Below, piece by piece: positions 23,501 to 36,746 of a stretch of DNA of 64,000 nt (its first letter is position 1; each line of letters opens with the position of its first letter). This DNA is from Byssochlamys sp. IMV 00236 (lineage: Eukaryota; Ascomycota; Eurotiomycetes; Eurotiales; Thermoascaceae): NCBI GenBank assembly GCA_001931875.2, contig MSJH02000812.1, positions 744,001-808,000 of the forward strand, read 5' to 3'. A model generated the notes under the pieces. It saw only the letters and a program-made list of their open reading frames with translations, ran no database searches and was not told the origin of the DNA. Position numbers and translations under genes: made by a program.

Positions 23501-24418
23501 GGTGACAAAATGTCCAACCGTCTGTCATTCCAGCTGCACCACTTAGTCTGTGTCCTCGTTGGTCAGCATGACCGGGTCGCCGTTGACAATGCCCGCGCCG
23601 ACCAGCTGGTGTGGGATTACGCTTGGGAGCTCAGCTCTGTCGGCCAGTTCGAGCAGGCGGCTTTCGTGCTTCTCCATCTATCGCGGGCTGTGGACCGCGA
23701 GCGTGCGGTGAAGGATCTTCTGGCACGATACGCGCGGATGCTTCCCAATCCAACAACCGCTGAGGGCGCTCCGGATGCGACCTGGCATTATTTCACGAAC
23801 GATCTTCAGCTTCCTGAGGCCTGGCTGTGGGTTGCCAAGGCTCTCTACGCGCGCGATGCTGGGGACGCTGCGGCGGAGGTGGACTGCCTCATTCGCGGCA
23901 AGAACTGGAATGATGCGCATGCCACGTTCTGTCGCGTTGTTGGACCACGAACAATCATTGAGCGCGACTATGCCACGCTAGAGATGCTGCTGTCAGGTTT
24001 CGGAGATGGACCCGAGCGGAAGGTGAGAGGCTGGACGAACGGAGGAGGCGTCTACGATGACTTTTTGCGACTGGTCACTGCCAAGGGTGCCCGCAAGGAA
24101 ACGAACCGTTTGAAGCGTCTGGTCGCAGCACTGGTTGCGATGGGAGAGAAGGTCAGTCAGGGAGCTGGTCCGGAGGGACTGGAGGAGAGAGTTGCTTTCC
24201 GCGAAATGAGCCGTGTGGCTGCGGGATGGTGTGTACAGGAAGAGGGAGATGTGAGTGATTTGGTGTCTTATATCGCATTGAGCATCGCTAACTCCAGAGT
24301 GCAGGCTGTCGCATTGTCTGCTGTCCTTAACTTGCCGCTGACAGGCGATGCGCGGTTGCAGCACACGACCGAGCTGAGCCGGCGATACTACAGCGTCGTC
24401 ATGGCCGGTGCTTACTGA
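17506..24418 (+). CDS. sonB: nucleoporin Nup98/Nup96 precursor (SonB/Nup145 family)
   Basis: Predicted 1997-aa precursor of two nuclear pore proteins. Exons: 17506-17602, 17907-17999, 18351-18814, 18873-22139, 22289-22525, 22583-24418. The first half is FG/GLFG repeats interrupted at about residues 184-230 by a Gle2-binding (GLEBS) segment, NPVTEKDTSSNVTNHYQSIT and following, split by intron 3. The autoproteolytic domain starts near GEYWMKPSRAEL and ends at H1035-F1036, followed by Thr1037 rather than the usual Ser. The C-terminal part is the Nup96 alpha-helical (ACE1) domain that joins the Y-complex scaffold. Cleavage would give about 1036 and 961 residues. Introns 1 and 2 (304 and 351 bp) are much longer than others here, and intron 4 starts with a weak GTTTGA donor. 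In A. nidulans the orthologue is SonB, linked to NIMA and Gle2; that is recalled knowledge. Confidence 0.92.
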
Positions 24419-25407
24419 GGTTGACGGGGGAAGTGTACGATCAGATTGAGTTGGATCGCATTATCTTTGTGTCATGTTTCTGAGCGTCTGTTTGGATGGT
24501 CGATTTGACCTGTCCACCTTTGTCTTTTCTTTTAATCTGGATCCTCGGACTTGGTTGATGCCAGTCATTTATGGGTGCTGTTTAGCGCAGACCTTCGACT
24601 CATTCGTGAAGAAGAAGAGTACGAGTGCATGATAGTTTAAACGTCTTGGTTGGTATCCTTACGGGATCCTTGATTGCGAGGCCTTAGCGTCTAATAAAAG
24701 TCGAGAGATTGTTTTTCATCCAAGTCTATTCCTCACCAAACAGTAACTAAGCGAGATCTACTTCGGAGTCCGAGAAAGCATCCGATCTGCGCTTGCGCTT
24801 GCGGCTCGGGTCTTTTCTTCCATCGGGGATGCTGTTGACCGGCAATGTGACGCTCTCGCGCTTCGAAACCCGGTCCCGGCATGTCTATCATTGGCTGCTT
24901 CAGCTTTGCCGTTCCCGTTACCGGCTAACAAACAAGTCGGTGATGGTAAAACTGAAAAGGCAGCGACAAAAGTTCTTCATTTAAAGTCTTGACTGTTCGT
25001 TTGTATCCTGCAGAAGCTTGCTATTCATAGGAGTGTTTGTGTCGATTTGCTTTTGACCCTGACGCTGCAGACTGACTGACTGACTGACTGACCGGCTCTG
25101 TGTCTGTCTACTCCGATACGTGCGGAGACGGTTTTGAGTGGCCACCACCCCTTAAGTAGTGAGCGAGTGGGTGTGTCTGTGACCAGAGAAAGAAATAGGA
25201 TATTACAACGGAAGATTGATTGATTAATTGATTGATCTTTTATGGTTCGATTGTATGTACGTCAGCTGAGAGGTAAGTACATATATCCATACGCATACGG
25301 ATTGTTGATGGATATGAACTAGTTATACGATGCTGATTTCAAAGCCATAACTAGGGTCGATCCGTGCTATCTAGACAGAAGACACAGGTTTTTTGAAACG
25401 CGCCAAC
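24419..25407. other. intergenic, no gene recognised
   Basis: Nearly 1 kb between the nucleoporin gene and the MFS transporter, both plus strand. Apart from CTGA and GATT tetranucleotide repeats nothing stands out. Confidence 0.6.
25070..25092. repeat. CTGA tetranucleotide repeat
   Basis: Five to six tandem CTGA units in the upstream region of the MFS transporter gene. A similar AGTC run is found in the rid1 leader at about 50296-50317. Confidence 0.85.
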
Positions 25408-27230
25408 ATGGCCAAGGAGGAGGAGGAGCCGGAACAGCCAGTGGAGAATGAAACACCATCAGCAGAGAGAAGTGATTACCAAAATGGAACCAGTCACGAT
25501 GAAGAAAAGACAAAAGAAACAGCCACCACCGCGGAAGGAACAGATCCTCTGGAAGACCACGATCCCGAAGCACAACCCCCCACGAGGAGAGACTCCCGAC
25601 CAGCACATAGCGCGTTTAGCAAATACGAAAAACTATTCATCGTCGTGATGGTCACTATGGCTTCCTTCTTCTCTCCGCTCTCAGGCCAGATCTATTACCC
25701 CGTCATGCCGACGCTCGTCAAGAACTACCACCTGACAACTAGCCTGGTCAATCTGACCATCACTACATATATGATTCTCCAGGGTCTCGCGCCAAGTTTC
25801 ATGGGCACGTTTGCTGATTCAGGTGGTCGACGACCAGCGTACATACTAGCGTTTACGATCTATACCGGAGCGAATATCGGATTGGCGCTCCAGAATAGCT
25901 ATGCGGCGTTAATGGTGCTGCGATGTCTGCAGAGTGCCGGCAGTAGCGGGACAGTTGCGTTTGGGTATGGAGTTATTTCAGACATCGCCACGACTGCAGA
26001 GCGAGGGACGTATATCGGACCCATGGCTGCTGGGGTGATGGTAGCTCCGGCCTTGGGACCCGTTATTGGAGGTCTCCTAGCCAAGTTCCTCGGATGGAGA
26101 AGTGTGTTTTGGTTCCTGGTCATTATCAGTGGGGGGTTTCTCGTGGCGTATATCATCCTGGTTCCGGAGACGTCACGCAAGATCGTTGGGGATGGCAGCG
26201 TGCCTCCACGAGAGTGGTGGCAGATGTCTCTTTTGCAATATATACAAGCGAAGAGGAAAGAGAAGAAACTATCGCCAGCCCAGCGGGAAGAATTGAAGAA
26301 GACTCGCGAGGCGTTGGATAGAGAGGGACAGCAGAGAAGGGGAAAGATTGGGATCCCGAATCCCTTGCTTTCGTTTAAGATCCTGTTGGAGAAGGATGCG
26401 CTGATTATCATTTTGTATATTGGGATTATTATGTTTTCGAATATCGCCTTGCTTACTTCGACGGCGAATTTGTTTCCGGAGCTTTATGGGTTTAATACTC
26501 TGCAGGTGGGGTTGTGTTATATGTGAGTCTTCCTTCCCTTTTTGCTTTGCTTTGCTTTTCCTTTCTTGTTTTCTTTTAGATCATCACACTGATACAATAT
26601 GATACTACTTATAGTCCCCTCGGTGTAGCCGCCTGCATCGGCGCCTCTATCAACGGCAAACTCATCGACTACACCTACCGACGGGACGCACGCAAACTCG
26701 GTTTCTCCATTGATCGCAAACGCGGCGACGACATCCTTCACTTCCCCATTGAAAAATCACGTCTCCGAACCGTCTTCCCTCTCCTCGCTATCGGAATCGC
26801 CGCCTACCTACCCTACGGCTGGGTACTGCAACAACGCGCCCCGCTCGTAGCCCCGCTCATCCTGCAATTCATCAATGGATTCTGCTTCCTCTCGGCCATG
26901 AACACGCTGACTACGCTTCTGGTCGATCTGTTTCCTGATCGAGCGGCCACGGCGGCTGCGGCGATTAATCTGGTCAGATGCTGGTTGGGGGCTGTGGCGG
27001 CGGCGGTGATCGATTATATGCTTAGTGGGATGGGGTGGGGGTGGTGTTATGTGTTTTTGGGATTGGTGCAGTTGGTGGCGTTGGGGGGGTTGTTGATTGA
27101 GCAGAAGTATGGGATGGGGTGGAGACAGAGGAGGTTTGAGAAGTTGGCTTTGAAGAAGAAGGAGAAGGAGGAGAGGATGAGGGAGGCAGAAGAGAAGGAA
27201 AAGGATGGGACGGGAGGGAATGCTCAGTAA
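25408..27230 (+). CDS. MFS drug:H+ antiporter, DHA1/Qdr type
   Basis: Predicted 576-aa plasma-membrane transporter with about twelve membrane segments. Exons are 25408-26522 and 26615-27230; the 92-bp intron splits an Ile codon (AT-T) and restores GLCYI-PLGVAACIG. A long acidic hydrophilic N-terminus (about 75 residues) precedes the first segment. The family loop motif between segments 2 and 3 is visible as GTFADSGGRRPAYIL, and PALGPVIGGLLAKFLGWR is typical of segment 5 (motif C) of drug antiporters. A charged central loop with KRKEKKLSPAQREEL and a Lys/Glu-rich C-terminal tail are present. The layout fits yeast Qdr and Dtr proteins, which export drugs, polyamines or spore-wall precursors; the substrate cannot be told from sequence. 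It sits beside a GH76 gene, with no sign of a biosynthetic cluster. Confidence 0.85.
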
Positions 27231-27877
27231 ATAGTGAAGGTGGTGGTTTTATTCTGTTACATGTGCATAAAAGCTCCAATCTCTCTCTGTGTTTTGTCTG
27301 AGGGAGGGATGCATGATATCCATAATTAGATAGACTTTCTTCTTTCTCTCTCGTCTCTGCAAAAAGAGAATGAGTCGAGTAACCTAGCTTTTTAATGATA
27401 ATTGATGAATCGATCCCGTGCTACTTGTTTATACTTAGATGCTAAGATGTAATTCTTCCTGCTAAGATTGACAAGCACTATCGATGTACGAATAATAAAC
27501 ACGCGAATATCTTATCAAATGATCTCAATGGCTTTCTTTCTTTTCTTGTTCTTTGGAACTAACAACACAATACTCGTTGCAACCTGCTTCTCTAATACCA
27601 ATTTCATTCTTCGGAAAAGTTAACGTTTTCCAAATATCCAATTGTACTCATTACAGCCATTAAGAATTGGTATAATGCTAGTGATATATACATGAACCCA
27701 AACAATCATAATAATAATAATAAGCAGCAACCACAGCAAATCCAGCTGTCATTCTTTCCCTCAAAAATTGGGAAGTAATTCAATCATAACAACCCAATTC
27801 ACCCATCCTGCAAAACCCCCAAAGTTATATACCTACTCATCCTCTTCATACTCACCATAACTATACCTTTCTTTCTA
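27231..27877. other. convergent 3' intergenic region
   Basis: About 650 bp between the 3' ends of the MFS (plus) and GH76 (minus) genes, AT-rich, including an AATAAT run near 27708-27721. No gene was recognised. Confidence 0.6.
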
Positions 27878-29261
27878 CTAATTCGCCGCAATCGCCGCAA
27901 CCAACGCGTCCATCGCCGAACTATGCGTCGACGCATCCGCCGGCGCCACATTAAACGGACCCGCCCAGTCAACACCAAGAAGATTCGTCGAGTCATTCCG
28001 ATCGTTATTCCAAATACTATTCGCAGAGGCCTGAATGACCTGAACATAAGCATCTGAGGGCGCGACTTCGTGCAGAAGCTGCAGGTTCCGCATGAAGATG
28101 CCCTTGAATTGAGTTGCGTCGGGCTCGCAGTTCGGTTCGCATGGGTCGTGGAGGATATGGTTCGAGTCTGTGAGGGCGGTGATGGCGGCGTGGGCGATGT
28201 TGCTTGCGTGCGAGAGGTAGGTCGAGGATGGAGAGGCTTTGTTTAATTCGACTAGACCGCCGAGGATGACGCCTTGGTTGTAGCTCCAGCTGTATTTTAT
28301 AAAAAGCACAAGATCGTATCAGTCTTGATATGTCTCTCTTTTTGAATATTCTTTTGTTTTGGGGAAATGAAATGAAGGTACATGACTTACACAGTTGCAT
28401 TATTATTCTTACAATCCGTCGTGAGACCATCGTTGATGGTGTTGGCCGAGTTAATCATCCCGCTGGCAGCGAACCATTCCCATTCCTTCTTCGCCCAGTC
28501 GAGATAATAGTCGCTGTTATCGGCGCGGTTGGCCAGATGCGCTGCGACAGAAAGGAAGAGCTCGTTCGCAATGGCGGCTACGTATGTTTTCGCTGAGGAC
28601 CACCAGATACCGCCATTGTTGCAGTTTGTTGGCCAGCCTTTGGTCTGGGGGTTTGTTAGTATGATTATTCGATCATATATATATATATATATTTTGTCGA
28701 TACTCGACAATAAATGTTTGATTATAGGATACTCACCATGCCATCGAAAATCCCCTCCGCCAGACGCAAATAATCCTCATTGAAAGTGACATCGTACGCG
28801 GCGATCCACGCCAACGCCCACCAGCCATCATCATCATAGGCGCCGTCCAGCCAGAGCGAAGCATTGACAGTGCCTGGCTTGGCAAAAAGATCCGGCAATG
28901 GCGCCAAAGGCCAAATGGAACTGTACACCGTCTCCGGCACGCCGTTGGCACTGGAGACTTTCTCCACGCCCGGGTTGGGATTCACCCCTGGCGCGACGAC
29001 GTATGTGTTATTGAAGACCTCGGTTGCGTCTGCGAGCACGGAGACGTCTAATGCGGCCAGGTCGGCGATCACCGTCATGCAATTGGCGCCGTTCCACCAG
29101 CCGCAGGTGTTCCAGATGCCGTTGGAGGAATTGTAGAAGGTTTGGAGCGTGTTGAAGGCTTTTTGGGCGCGGGATACGCTTTGGAGGAGCTCGGCTGATG
29201 TATCTTGGGAGAAGAGGAGCGAGGAAAGCAGAGCCGACGAGGATATTAGTGATGATAACAT
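27878..29261 (-). CDS. secreted glycoside hydrolase family 76 (endo-alpha-1,6-mannanase type)
   Basis: Predicted 396-aa secreted enzyme that cleaves or transfers alpha-1,6-mannan. Exons are 29261-28737, 28644-28391 and 28289-27878; introns of 92 and 101 bp keep the frame, joining FDGM-TKGWPTNC and NNNATV-WSYNQGV. The N-terminus MLSSLISSSALLSSLLFS is a signal peptide. The paired catalytic aspartates of GH76 are visible in LDGAYDDDGWWALAWI, followed by NCNNGGIWWSS and the WSYNQGVILGGL helix typical of the fold. There is no hydrophobic C-terminal tail, so unlike cell-wall Dfg5/Dcw1 it is not expected to be GPI-anchored; a secreted degradative role is inferred. Intron 1 contains a TA microsatellite (28674-28692). 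The length is near that of secreted fungal GH76 proteins. Confidence 0.88.
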
Positions 29262-32200
29262 GGTGAAAATAGACGACAGATCGAAGATTAGATCTAGATT
29301 AGATTCATAGATAGATAGAAAGACAAAAACTGATACAACAAAGCAACGAACTCAACCAGCAGCAGCTATTAACATCGATCTGTCCCTCGCTCTCTCTCTC
29401 TCTCAGGACGTTTCAGTCCTGAGGACCCCTAAGACTTATTATACGGACCAGCCAATATGCTAGGCCAACATCATCTACCCATAGACCCAGCACAGACCGA
29501 ACAGACTAATCAGACTAATCTCCATCAGACAGAGAAGCCCTAGACTCATCACTACCGTTCGTAAATCACAAAAAGCCGGACGGCATACCGGAAGGCTCCG
29601 AGTGGCATTCTTGCGATTTGCCCTAGTTCAGTAAAAACTGGATCTGCCAGGCTTTGGAACACACAAGGTACGGAGTAGTTTACAGGGGAGGGGCGTATGG
29701 GATTGTTATCTGCTGGATTCTTTACCTCTTTGGGACTGCTCAATATCAAGAAAACAAACAGACATTGGATGTTCATTGACCCTCTCCTGAGTAGTAGTAT
29801 GTGTAGTGGAACCCTCCATGTCGACCGAGATACTCTAAAGTAGCCAGCCCAGTAGACTAGTTATGGAGTATGTCCATCATGACGTTGGAAGAACCCACTA
29901 TTCTCCCTCCCAGCAAGGCATTCAATGGCTAGCTGATGGATCATCCCTACCTTTTTGCGGCGTTCATGATCATCAGGTACGCCCGCTCAGGGAACCGGGG
30001 TGAGAAGATCCTTGGGGTCACCTTGCATCGGTGCAGATCTAGTGCGTGAATCGGGCGCTTTGGGGCACGTGCGGAACATAGTCTATGTGTCGAGTTTCAA
30101 ACTCGTCCATGTTTTAAACCAGGGCCCAGAGGAAAAAATAATAGATATTGGTTAATACTCCGTGGTGTTAGATTGGAAGGGCTCTCTCTCTTCAGAAGCG
30201 ACGTGGCATTGAACAATGGCAGTTCCAGAACTCTTGTCTGTCAGCGAAGCAAGAAGTCAGTCACATTATTAGAGTAGAGTATATCGAAGTGAGACCAAAC
30301 CTGAAAAGGTAAGGACGATGATAATGGAGATATTGTTGATCGGACTGCTCTTAGCCTCCTAGTCTCGAAGTTGATTGGTTTTTTCTTTTCTTTATTTTAT
30401 TTTCCTTGTTCTCCCCCTTGATAGGCAGGATGTGCATCGAGCTATGCACAATAATATCTACGGGCCCGTTTATAGGTTCCTGATGCATTACGTGGCGCGA
30501 CGCAAGGGAGATTCTTCCGAGAAAGGGGTTTGTTGTTGTTATTGCTGCTTCGCAATCTCTCGGAAAACAACAATAATGTATGCTAATTTAGGTATGGAAT
30601 AATGTTCCCTGCTAATGGCTTTTTGAATACGAGATTAGATCGAATATTATTATTATATACATTTTTCTTCCTCTATATACTCTGTTCCAGAACGGGCTGG
30701 GCGCATGGAAGGGATAACTACCTAATGATAAGAATCAGATCCTCTGGAGTGTAGACGGATTATACTACAACCACTCGAGAGTATACCCAAGAACAACTAT
30801 AACAGGTTATAGTATGAACAGTTGACTCAAAGCTCACTTGCTTGCATCCTCAGCATACTCTAATATATTAACTCTACTCATGAGGCTCCGTTTGTCCCTG
30901 CGATCGCCCTGGATGTGACGCTAGACTACTCCGAAACTTGAGATGATCATCCCCTTTCGACCATTCAGTAATCGGCTCGTGAATTGCCGATTTCGGTACT
31001 TGCACTTCTCAATTATACCCGTGCAATGTATAGATAGTCTAGTCACCTTGGTGCCTGAAAATGCGCTCTGGTTATTATTATTAGATGACAGCTTCGCTCC
31101 AGGCGGAAAAGCCAGCGGATCGCAGGCTTACCCACTTACGTTAGAAATAAGTGTCTATACGGTTCATACCTCTAAATGGAGGGAATTGTTCAGAATCTCG
31201 AGATAGATACACTACGTATGCTTTTTTTTTTTTTTTCTCGGTATCATCCCCTTCCCCGAGGACAGTCGACTAAGAACATCAAGAGGGATGATCAAATATA
31301 CTGAGCACGTCAATCAAACGATGACTCTTGACAAGCTGCTGATGCACTGCATTGGTTCCCTCCAATTCAGGATTTGTAGAGTAACGAAATTGATCACTCG
31401 AAGATTATTGTAACTCACCCTGGCGAAAGTCTTGACAGAGCTGTTGCAATAGTCGTTTCACATCATCTTCATGCAGATAAGCACAGCAATCCCTCCACCA
31501 CGGGCCTGTTAGTGGAGATTGATTGCATGCATCCAACGCTCATCGAGAACGTCAGTCCCCAGAAGAGAGTAATCTCGACCAGGGAGAATCTAGATTGAAC
31601 CCTATCTAGTGTCCTTTGCATCGTCATCTTTGTATATACCATAACCATAGTTATCTGCAGACACTATCTATGGTAGTTTCTCAATCCGAACCGAATAGCT
31701 AGCTAGCTCAACATGAATAACAGGATTCAGTTCAGGACAGACAATTCAACCGCAATCTCTCATTCATTCATTATACAACCATCCAATAATAACAAACAGC
31801 AGCCTGTTAATGATCCCCGACCTCCAGAAGTTGATGTAATTGTAAGCCCCTGTTTGAACTAGGTCAGTACAATACTTACAGTAGCTAACTTGGCACGATA
31901 TTATTTACAGTGGGCGTAGTTTATTTTTAGATCCAGAGAAATATGACGAAGAGACGGAGGAGCTATTCCGTTCTATCATGAAATGGATTTATCTAAGTTA
32001 CTGTCTGCTTCGGTTTCTTGCTATATGGTACGTCTAATGAAACGCTTGTCGGTGCGTTTATCCGCGGAGCTTCATGCCGGGGGGGTATGTAAGTACAGTA
32101 TATACATGGGGTATAATCGATGGTTAATGAAGAGCTTAACTATTTTGCCGGTTAACTATTTCGCTAGCACTACAGAAATAGATGATGCCCTATCCTGTCA

Positions 32201-32540
32201 CCCTCCTGGTTGGGAATTAACCAGTCTAGGTTGCACCAGCAATGATTTACCCCAAATTGATGAATTTCGATTTCCGTAGGGATACACTTCTATCATGTCA
32301 TCGAAAGCGATAAGAGCGTCTATGTAGATTCTTGTCGAATTCCGATCCAGATCAAGTCTACAATACAGACGCTTCAGCTTCAGCTTCGAAAACAACATGA
32401 ACAAAAGAAATAACATTGAATTGCTATCGCAGGACTGTACATGGTTTATAGAGACAAAAACAACACTCGTCACTTCTCCCTTTGTAAACTAATTACCAGC
32501 TTCCGCTGGCTTTAACCATTCTGTTTCCCCCTCTCATGGT
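29262..32540. other. 3.3-kb gene-poor region
   Basis: The largest gene-free stretch in the window apart from the transposon, lying between the GH76 promoter and the nuo51 3' end. It is AT-rich with short homopolymers (for example poly-T at about 31222). Frames up to 98 codons (30943-31206, 31983-32279) show no domain or convincing splice partners. It lacks the extreme TpA enrichment seen at 43.6-45.3 kb. No RNA gene was recognised. Confidence 0.5.
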
Positions 32541-34197
32541 CTACATGCCAGGAGAAATCAGCTTGCCCTCATTCTTAGCCTCCGCAGGCCAACCACCGGC
32601 AAAAGGCTTGGTGCCCTTCTCCTGCTCGTACTGCTTGATTCTCGCCTCCAGCTCCGGCCGGAAGTGTCGGATCAGACCTTGGATGGGCCAGGCAAAGGCC
32701 TCTCCCAGAGCGCAAATGGTGTGTCCCTCAACCTGCTTGGTGAGCTCCTGGAGCATGTCGATTTCGCGCTCCTTGGCCTGGCCCTTCTCCATACGCTGCA
32801 TCATCTGCATGGTCCACTTGCTACCCTCACGGCAAGGTGTGCACTGACCGCAACTCTCGTGCCTGTAGAAGGCAGACAGACGGGAGATGGCACGGACGAC
32901 GTCGGTCGACTTGTCCATGACAATGACGGCGGCGGTACCGAGACCACTCTGAGAGTCCTTCAGGGCATCAAAGTCCATCAGCTGGTCGTCACAGATCTTC
33001 TTGGGAAGGATCGGGGTCGACGATCCACCAGGAATGACGGCGAGCAGGTTGTCCCAGCCACCACGGACACCACCGCAGTGACGGTCGATCAGCTCGCGCA
33101 GAGGGATGGACATCTCCTCCTCGACCGTGCACGGGTTGTTGACATGACCAGAAATACAGAAGAGCTTGGTACCCTGGTTACGCTCCCGACCGAAGGAAGA
33201 GAACCAGCTAGCACCACGGCGCATGATAGTGGGGGTGACGGCGACGGTCTCGACGTTGGTAACGGTGGAAGGGCATCCGAACAGACCGACAGCAGCAGGG
33301 AACGGAGGCTTCAGACGGGGCTTGCCCTGCTTGCCCTCAATGGACTCGATCAGCGAGGTCTCCTCACCACAGATATAGGCGCCCATTCCGCGGTGGATGT
33401 AGACATCGAAGTCGTAGCCAGTGCCACAGGCATTCTTGCCGATGAGACCGTTCTGGTAGGCCTCCTGGATGGCGCGCTGGAGAACGGTGGCTTCGTGGTA
33501 GAACTCGCCACGAATATAGATGTAGGCAGCGTTGGCGTTCATCGCACGGCCCACAACCAGACAGCCCTCGATGAGCTTGTGGGGGTCCTTTCGCATGATC
33601 TCACGGTCCTTGCAGGTTCCAGGCTCACCCTCATCAGCGTTAACAACCAGGTAACGGGGTCGGCTGTCCTTGTCCCAATCCTTGAAGTTCATGAAAGACT
33701 AGAGAAGACAGCAATGTCAGTCCCTCTCTCCAACTTACGCCATTCGTCCGCTGTCCGAAGATATCACTTACGTATTTCAGTCCCGAGGGGAAACCGGCAC
33801 CACCACGGCCACGAAGACCGGAAGCCTTGAGCTCGGAAATGAGCTGTAAACATGAGCATAGTATCAGCATTTTAACCATCTCAGAACAATGCATCCAGAA
33901 TCAATGCCAAAAACGCACCCAATCATGGCCCTTCAGCACGATATCCTTGGTCTTGTACCAGTCGCCGTACTTCATCGCGCTCTTCAAATCCGTGCCATGG
34001 TGGCCGTACAGGTTGGTAAATATCCGGTCCTGGTCCTTCAGACCGCCATACTGTCTCTTGGGCGCGCCCTCCTGGACGGTCGCGAAGGAACGGGCCTGGG
34101 ACGAGGGGAGGCGGGCGGCCGCGGAGGCTGAGGGCAGGGAGCGACTCGAAAGCTGGGCGAGAGAGGCGCTCGTGGGAGCCGCCGCTCGAGTTATCAT
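32541..34197 (-). CDS. nuo51: NADH:ubiquinone oxidoreductase 51-kDa subunit (complex I, NuoF/NDUFV1)
   Basis: Predicted 502-aa mitochondrial subunit that binds NADH, FMN and one [4Fe-4S] cluster at the tip of complex I. Exons are 34197-33919, 33843-33772 and 33698-32541; introns of 75 and 73 bp are both in phase 0. The start [18 protein letters not shown] begins an Arg/Ser/Ala-rich presequence that runs to about RSFATVQEG. The NADH/FMN-binding glycine motif [18 protein letters not shown] spans exon 2 and [15 protein letters not shown] follows. The cluster ligands are in [11 protein letters not shown] with the fourth Cys in [13 protein letters not shown]. All key residues are present and the length fits the Neurospora orthologue. 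An in-frame ATG further upstream (34338) is less likely because the presequence fits 34197. Expected in the inner membrane, facing the matrix. Confidence 0.95.
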
Positions 34198-34499
34198 TGT
34201 GACGGAGGCCCAATGGCGCGAGATTGATGGGAGAGAAGCAAAGGGGAGGATGAGGATGTTCGCTGTCGTCGAGCAACAATTCCTGCGGTCGCTGAATACC
34301 CGGATTTGGAGCTCGCCTGATTGGTTGGGGATGGTCACGTGGTATCCCGCACTGCTTCCCCCGATTTATCAGCTTCAAGTTACAAGTTATTATTCCACGT
34401 TACAGAATCACTACGATCGATAGAGATTGTGAAAATATTGAATGTTTATGTTGATATACCCAACATAGAATCAATCCAGCTACGTATCCAGCGACATCT

Positions 34500-36746
34500 T
34501 CATGCCGACTCCACTTCCTGAGGAACATACAGATACGGACTCGTAGACAGTGCCACAGGACCTCCAGCACCAAGCCTCTTAGTCGTCACAAACTGCAGCG
34601 GGTCATCTACTACGCTGACAATCTCCTGTTCTGCCACCATCCATGCCCACCGCAGCCAGTTCGGAGAGAGCCACCATGCATCGCCTTCCCAATCGCCCGT
34701 AAGGTAGGAAACACTAGAGAAGAGAGCTGGCTTCCGCGCCCGCAGTGTCTCTACAATCTCATCAAAGGCACTGAGCATTTCTTCATCTTCCTCGTCTGGA
34801 AGAACCCAGGAGACATCCTCTGGAGGCGGTTGGTACGTCTCGAGAAGAACACTAATCCATCGTGTCAATCGCGGTGGAAGTTTGCTCTTCCCCGGGGATG
34901 ACCCAGCTGACCGGTAGATCGAGGACAGCAGACAGAACAATACCGCATATCCTAGCGGGCCAGATGCATTTTCCGGCGGGGACGGTGTAATGAACTGCTT
35001 TGCATGCGATAGTATATCCCGCAGGCACTCTCGGCAAGGCTCCTGGATCTCCTGAGGAAGAAGTGCAAACACTTCGCTGAACTGGAACAGCTCGCCTTCT
35101 TTTCTCAAAAGTGACTTTGACTCTGTGAGTCTAGATTTTATACGTGCCATTGTCTCTTCAGAGAACTTGTCCGTCGGTATCCGGGACAGGTAGGAATCAG
35201 GAAGAAGAGCCTGTGTATTCTGTTGCCGGGCACGAGCAAGCGTCCACTCAGCAATGACAATTGCTGTCTCTGATAGCATCACCTGGCTATCACGGTAAAT
35301 TTTGGCGTGAGCCTGCTTGAGGTTCTGCGGCTGCTGCAGAGACTCTCCCGACGATTTCAACTTGACGATGTGCGTGATCAGCTCGACTATAACCTGGCTT
35401 AACGAAGCGAGGACGTTGCGAGAATTCCCATACGGTGCTGAAGGTATCCGCACGCCCTCCTTGGTTATCTCTAGAGTCTGGAATTCGCGGTCATTCGCCG
35501 ACAGGATGGAGACAGCCCCGAAGAGATCTGGTGAAAATATCGAATGCTCCAGAGAAGTTTCTGCAGCAAGAAGCGGGTACGAGACATTGAAGACGTAATA
35601 CTGGTCTTCTTTGTCTCCTGTCTCAGGGAATTCCTGTTTCTGGCGGATCTTGACTTCGTCCAGTGGACTTCCGGGCGGTGCCCTCAAGCTCACGACACGG
35701 TAGTCGCAAGGATTCTCAGGAATACAGAAGCCATAGTTCATCATTACTATCACATGTCAGTGCCCTTACATATTAGTCCTTATAAATAATCAAACAAACG
35801 ACTTACACTGTTCATTGCTGCGTGGTCCATAATTATTCCCGATTTCTCTACCCGCAGCAGTATCCTCCATAACAGCAAGACCGATCTTCTCGTTTCCAGC
35901 CTGCCATTCCACTTTCGCGAGCGGTCGATGATTCGTAACATCAATCAAAGGAAGAAGAACTGAAATAGTCTCTTCCGGCAGATCTGACAGTCCGATCACA
36001 CCAGCGAGGACTTTTGCCGTGAAAGCCCGGGAGGCAATGATAGTCGACGCCCATAGATACACATCCCTAAAGAAATACATATATATAAATCTCCACAATC
36101 CGTTTTCCACAAGTCATGCTATAAGAAAAATAAAGTAAACTCACCAAGTATACTTATCAGCATCCTCAAACGCCCACTCTTTCAATACCTTGACGCCAGT
36201 CTCATATTTATCCTTCCATATCTCCAACCTCTGCTCCCTAGCAGCATAGAGACTAGTTCCTCGTAACCACTCCAGGTCCTCTCCCTCGTAGTACAACGGC
36301 GTGGTCAATTGGCCCGGCGCCGGAAGCGTTCTGATATAAGGATGCCAGAAACTCTCTGAGCCTTTCAGATAATGACCCATGAGAAAGAAAGCCATCGTTT
36401 CCTGCGGTCCAACGGCGTCAATGAAGCCGCGAGGGAATTTAACCCCATGGCTGGAAAATGGAGACTCTGCAGATTTGTCTTTGAGGGAGATGTAATCGAT
36501 GGCGTCGAAATAAGACATGGTGAGTGACAATGGAGTCTTGATCACGCATGTGCCTTGGGGCACAGCAGAGGTCCGGTCCGGTCTCACTTGGATGTGGACG
36601 CCGCGGGAATCATCCCGGGCCAGTTGGACACTCTCGTCAAGGAGACCGCCATGTCGAGTGACCCATTCTTGAAGTGCGAGGTGGCCGTGAAGAGAGGCAT
36701 CGGAACTGGTGGGATTGTCAGAGAAGTCCCGGGAAAGATGGGTCAA
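34500..36746 (-). CDS. SET-domain lysine methyltransferase, Rubisco-LSMT/SETD3-like class (start unresolved)
   Basis: Predicted protein methyltransferase using S-adenosylmethionine. Coding segments are about 36746-36145, 36066-35807 and 35746-34500; introns of 78 and 60 bp restore DKYTW-DVYLWAS and SNEQ-LMMNYGFC. The split SET motifs are seen as PLIDVTNHRPLAKVEW and GREIGNNYGPRSNEQLMMNYGF, close to the NHS and NYG..SNEELL..YGF pattern of the class, and a long C-terminal helical substrate-binding region follows. The N-terminal ALQEWVTRHGGLLDESVQLA belongs to the domain, but the frame has no ATG before Met at about 36519; upstream in frame is a stop at 36756. A CTGAC branch and CAG at 36706 suggest an upstream exon I could not place. 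Likely substrates are ribosomal or elongation proteins, by analogy with yeast Rkm enzymes. Confidence 0.8.

Noticed and set aside
25000..29300. A possible small gene cluster of MFS transporter plus secreted hydrolase
   Set aside because: Only two functionally unrelated genes stand together, with no biosynthetic enzyme or regulator nearby; chance adjacency is enough.
32664..33830. A 388-codon frame antisense to nuo51
   Set aside because: It mirrors a highly expressed gene with biased codons, runs across nuo51 introns without regard to them and has a repetitive Thr/Gly/Leu-rich composition.
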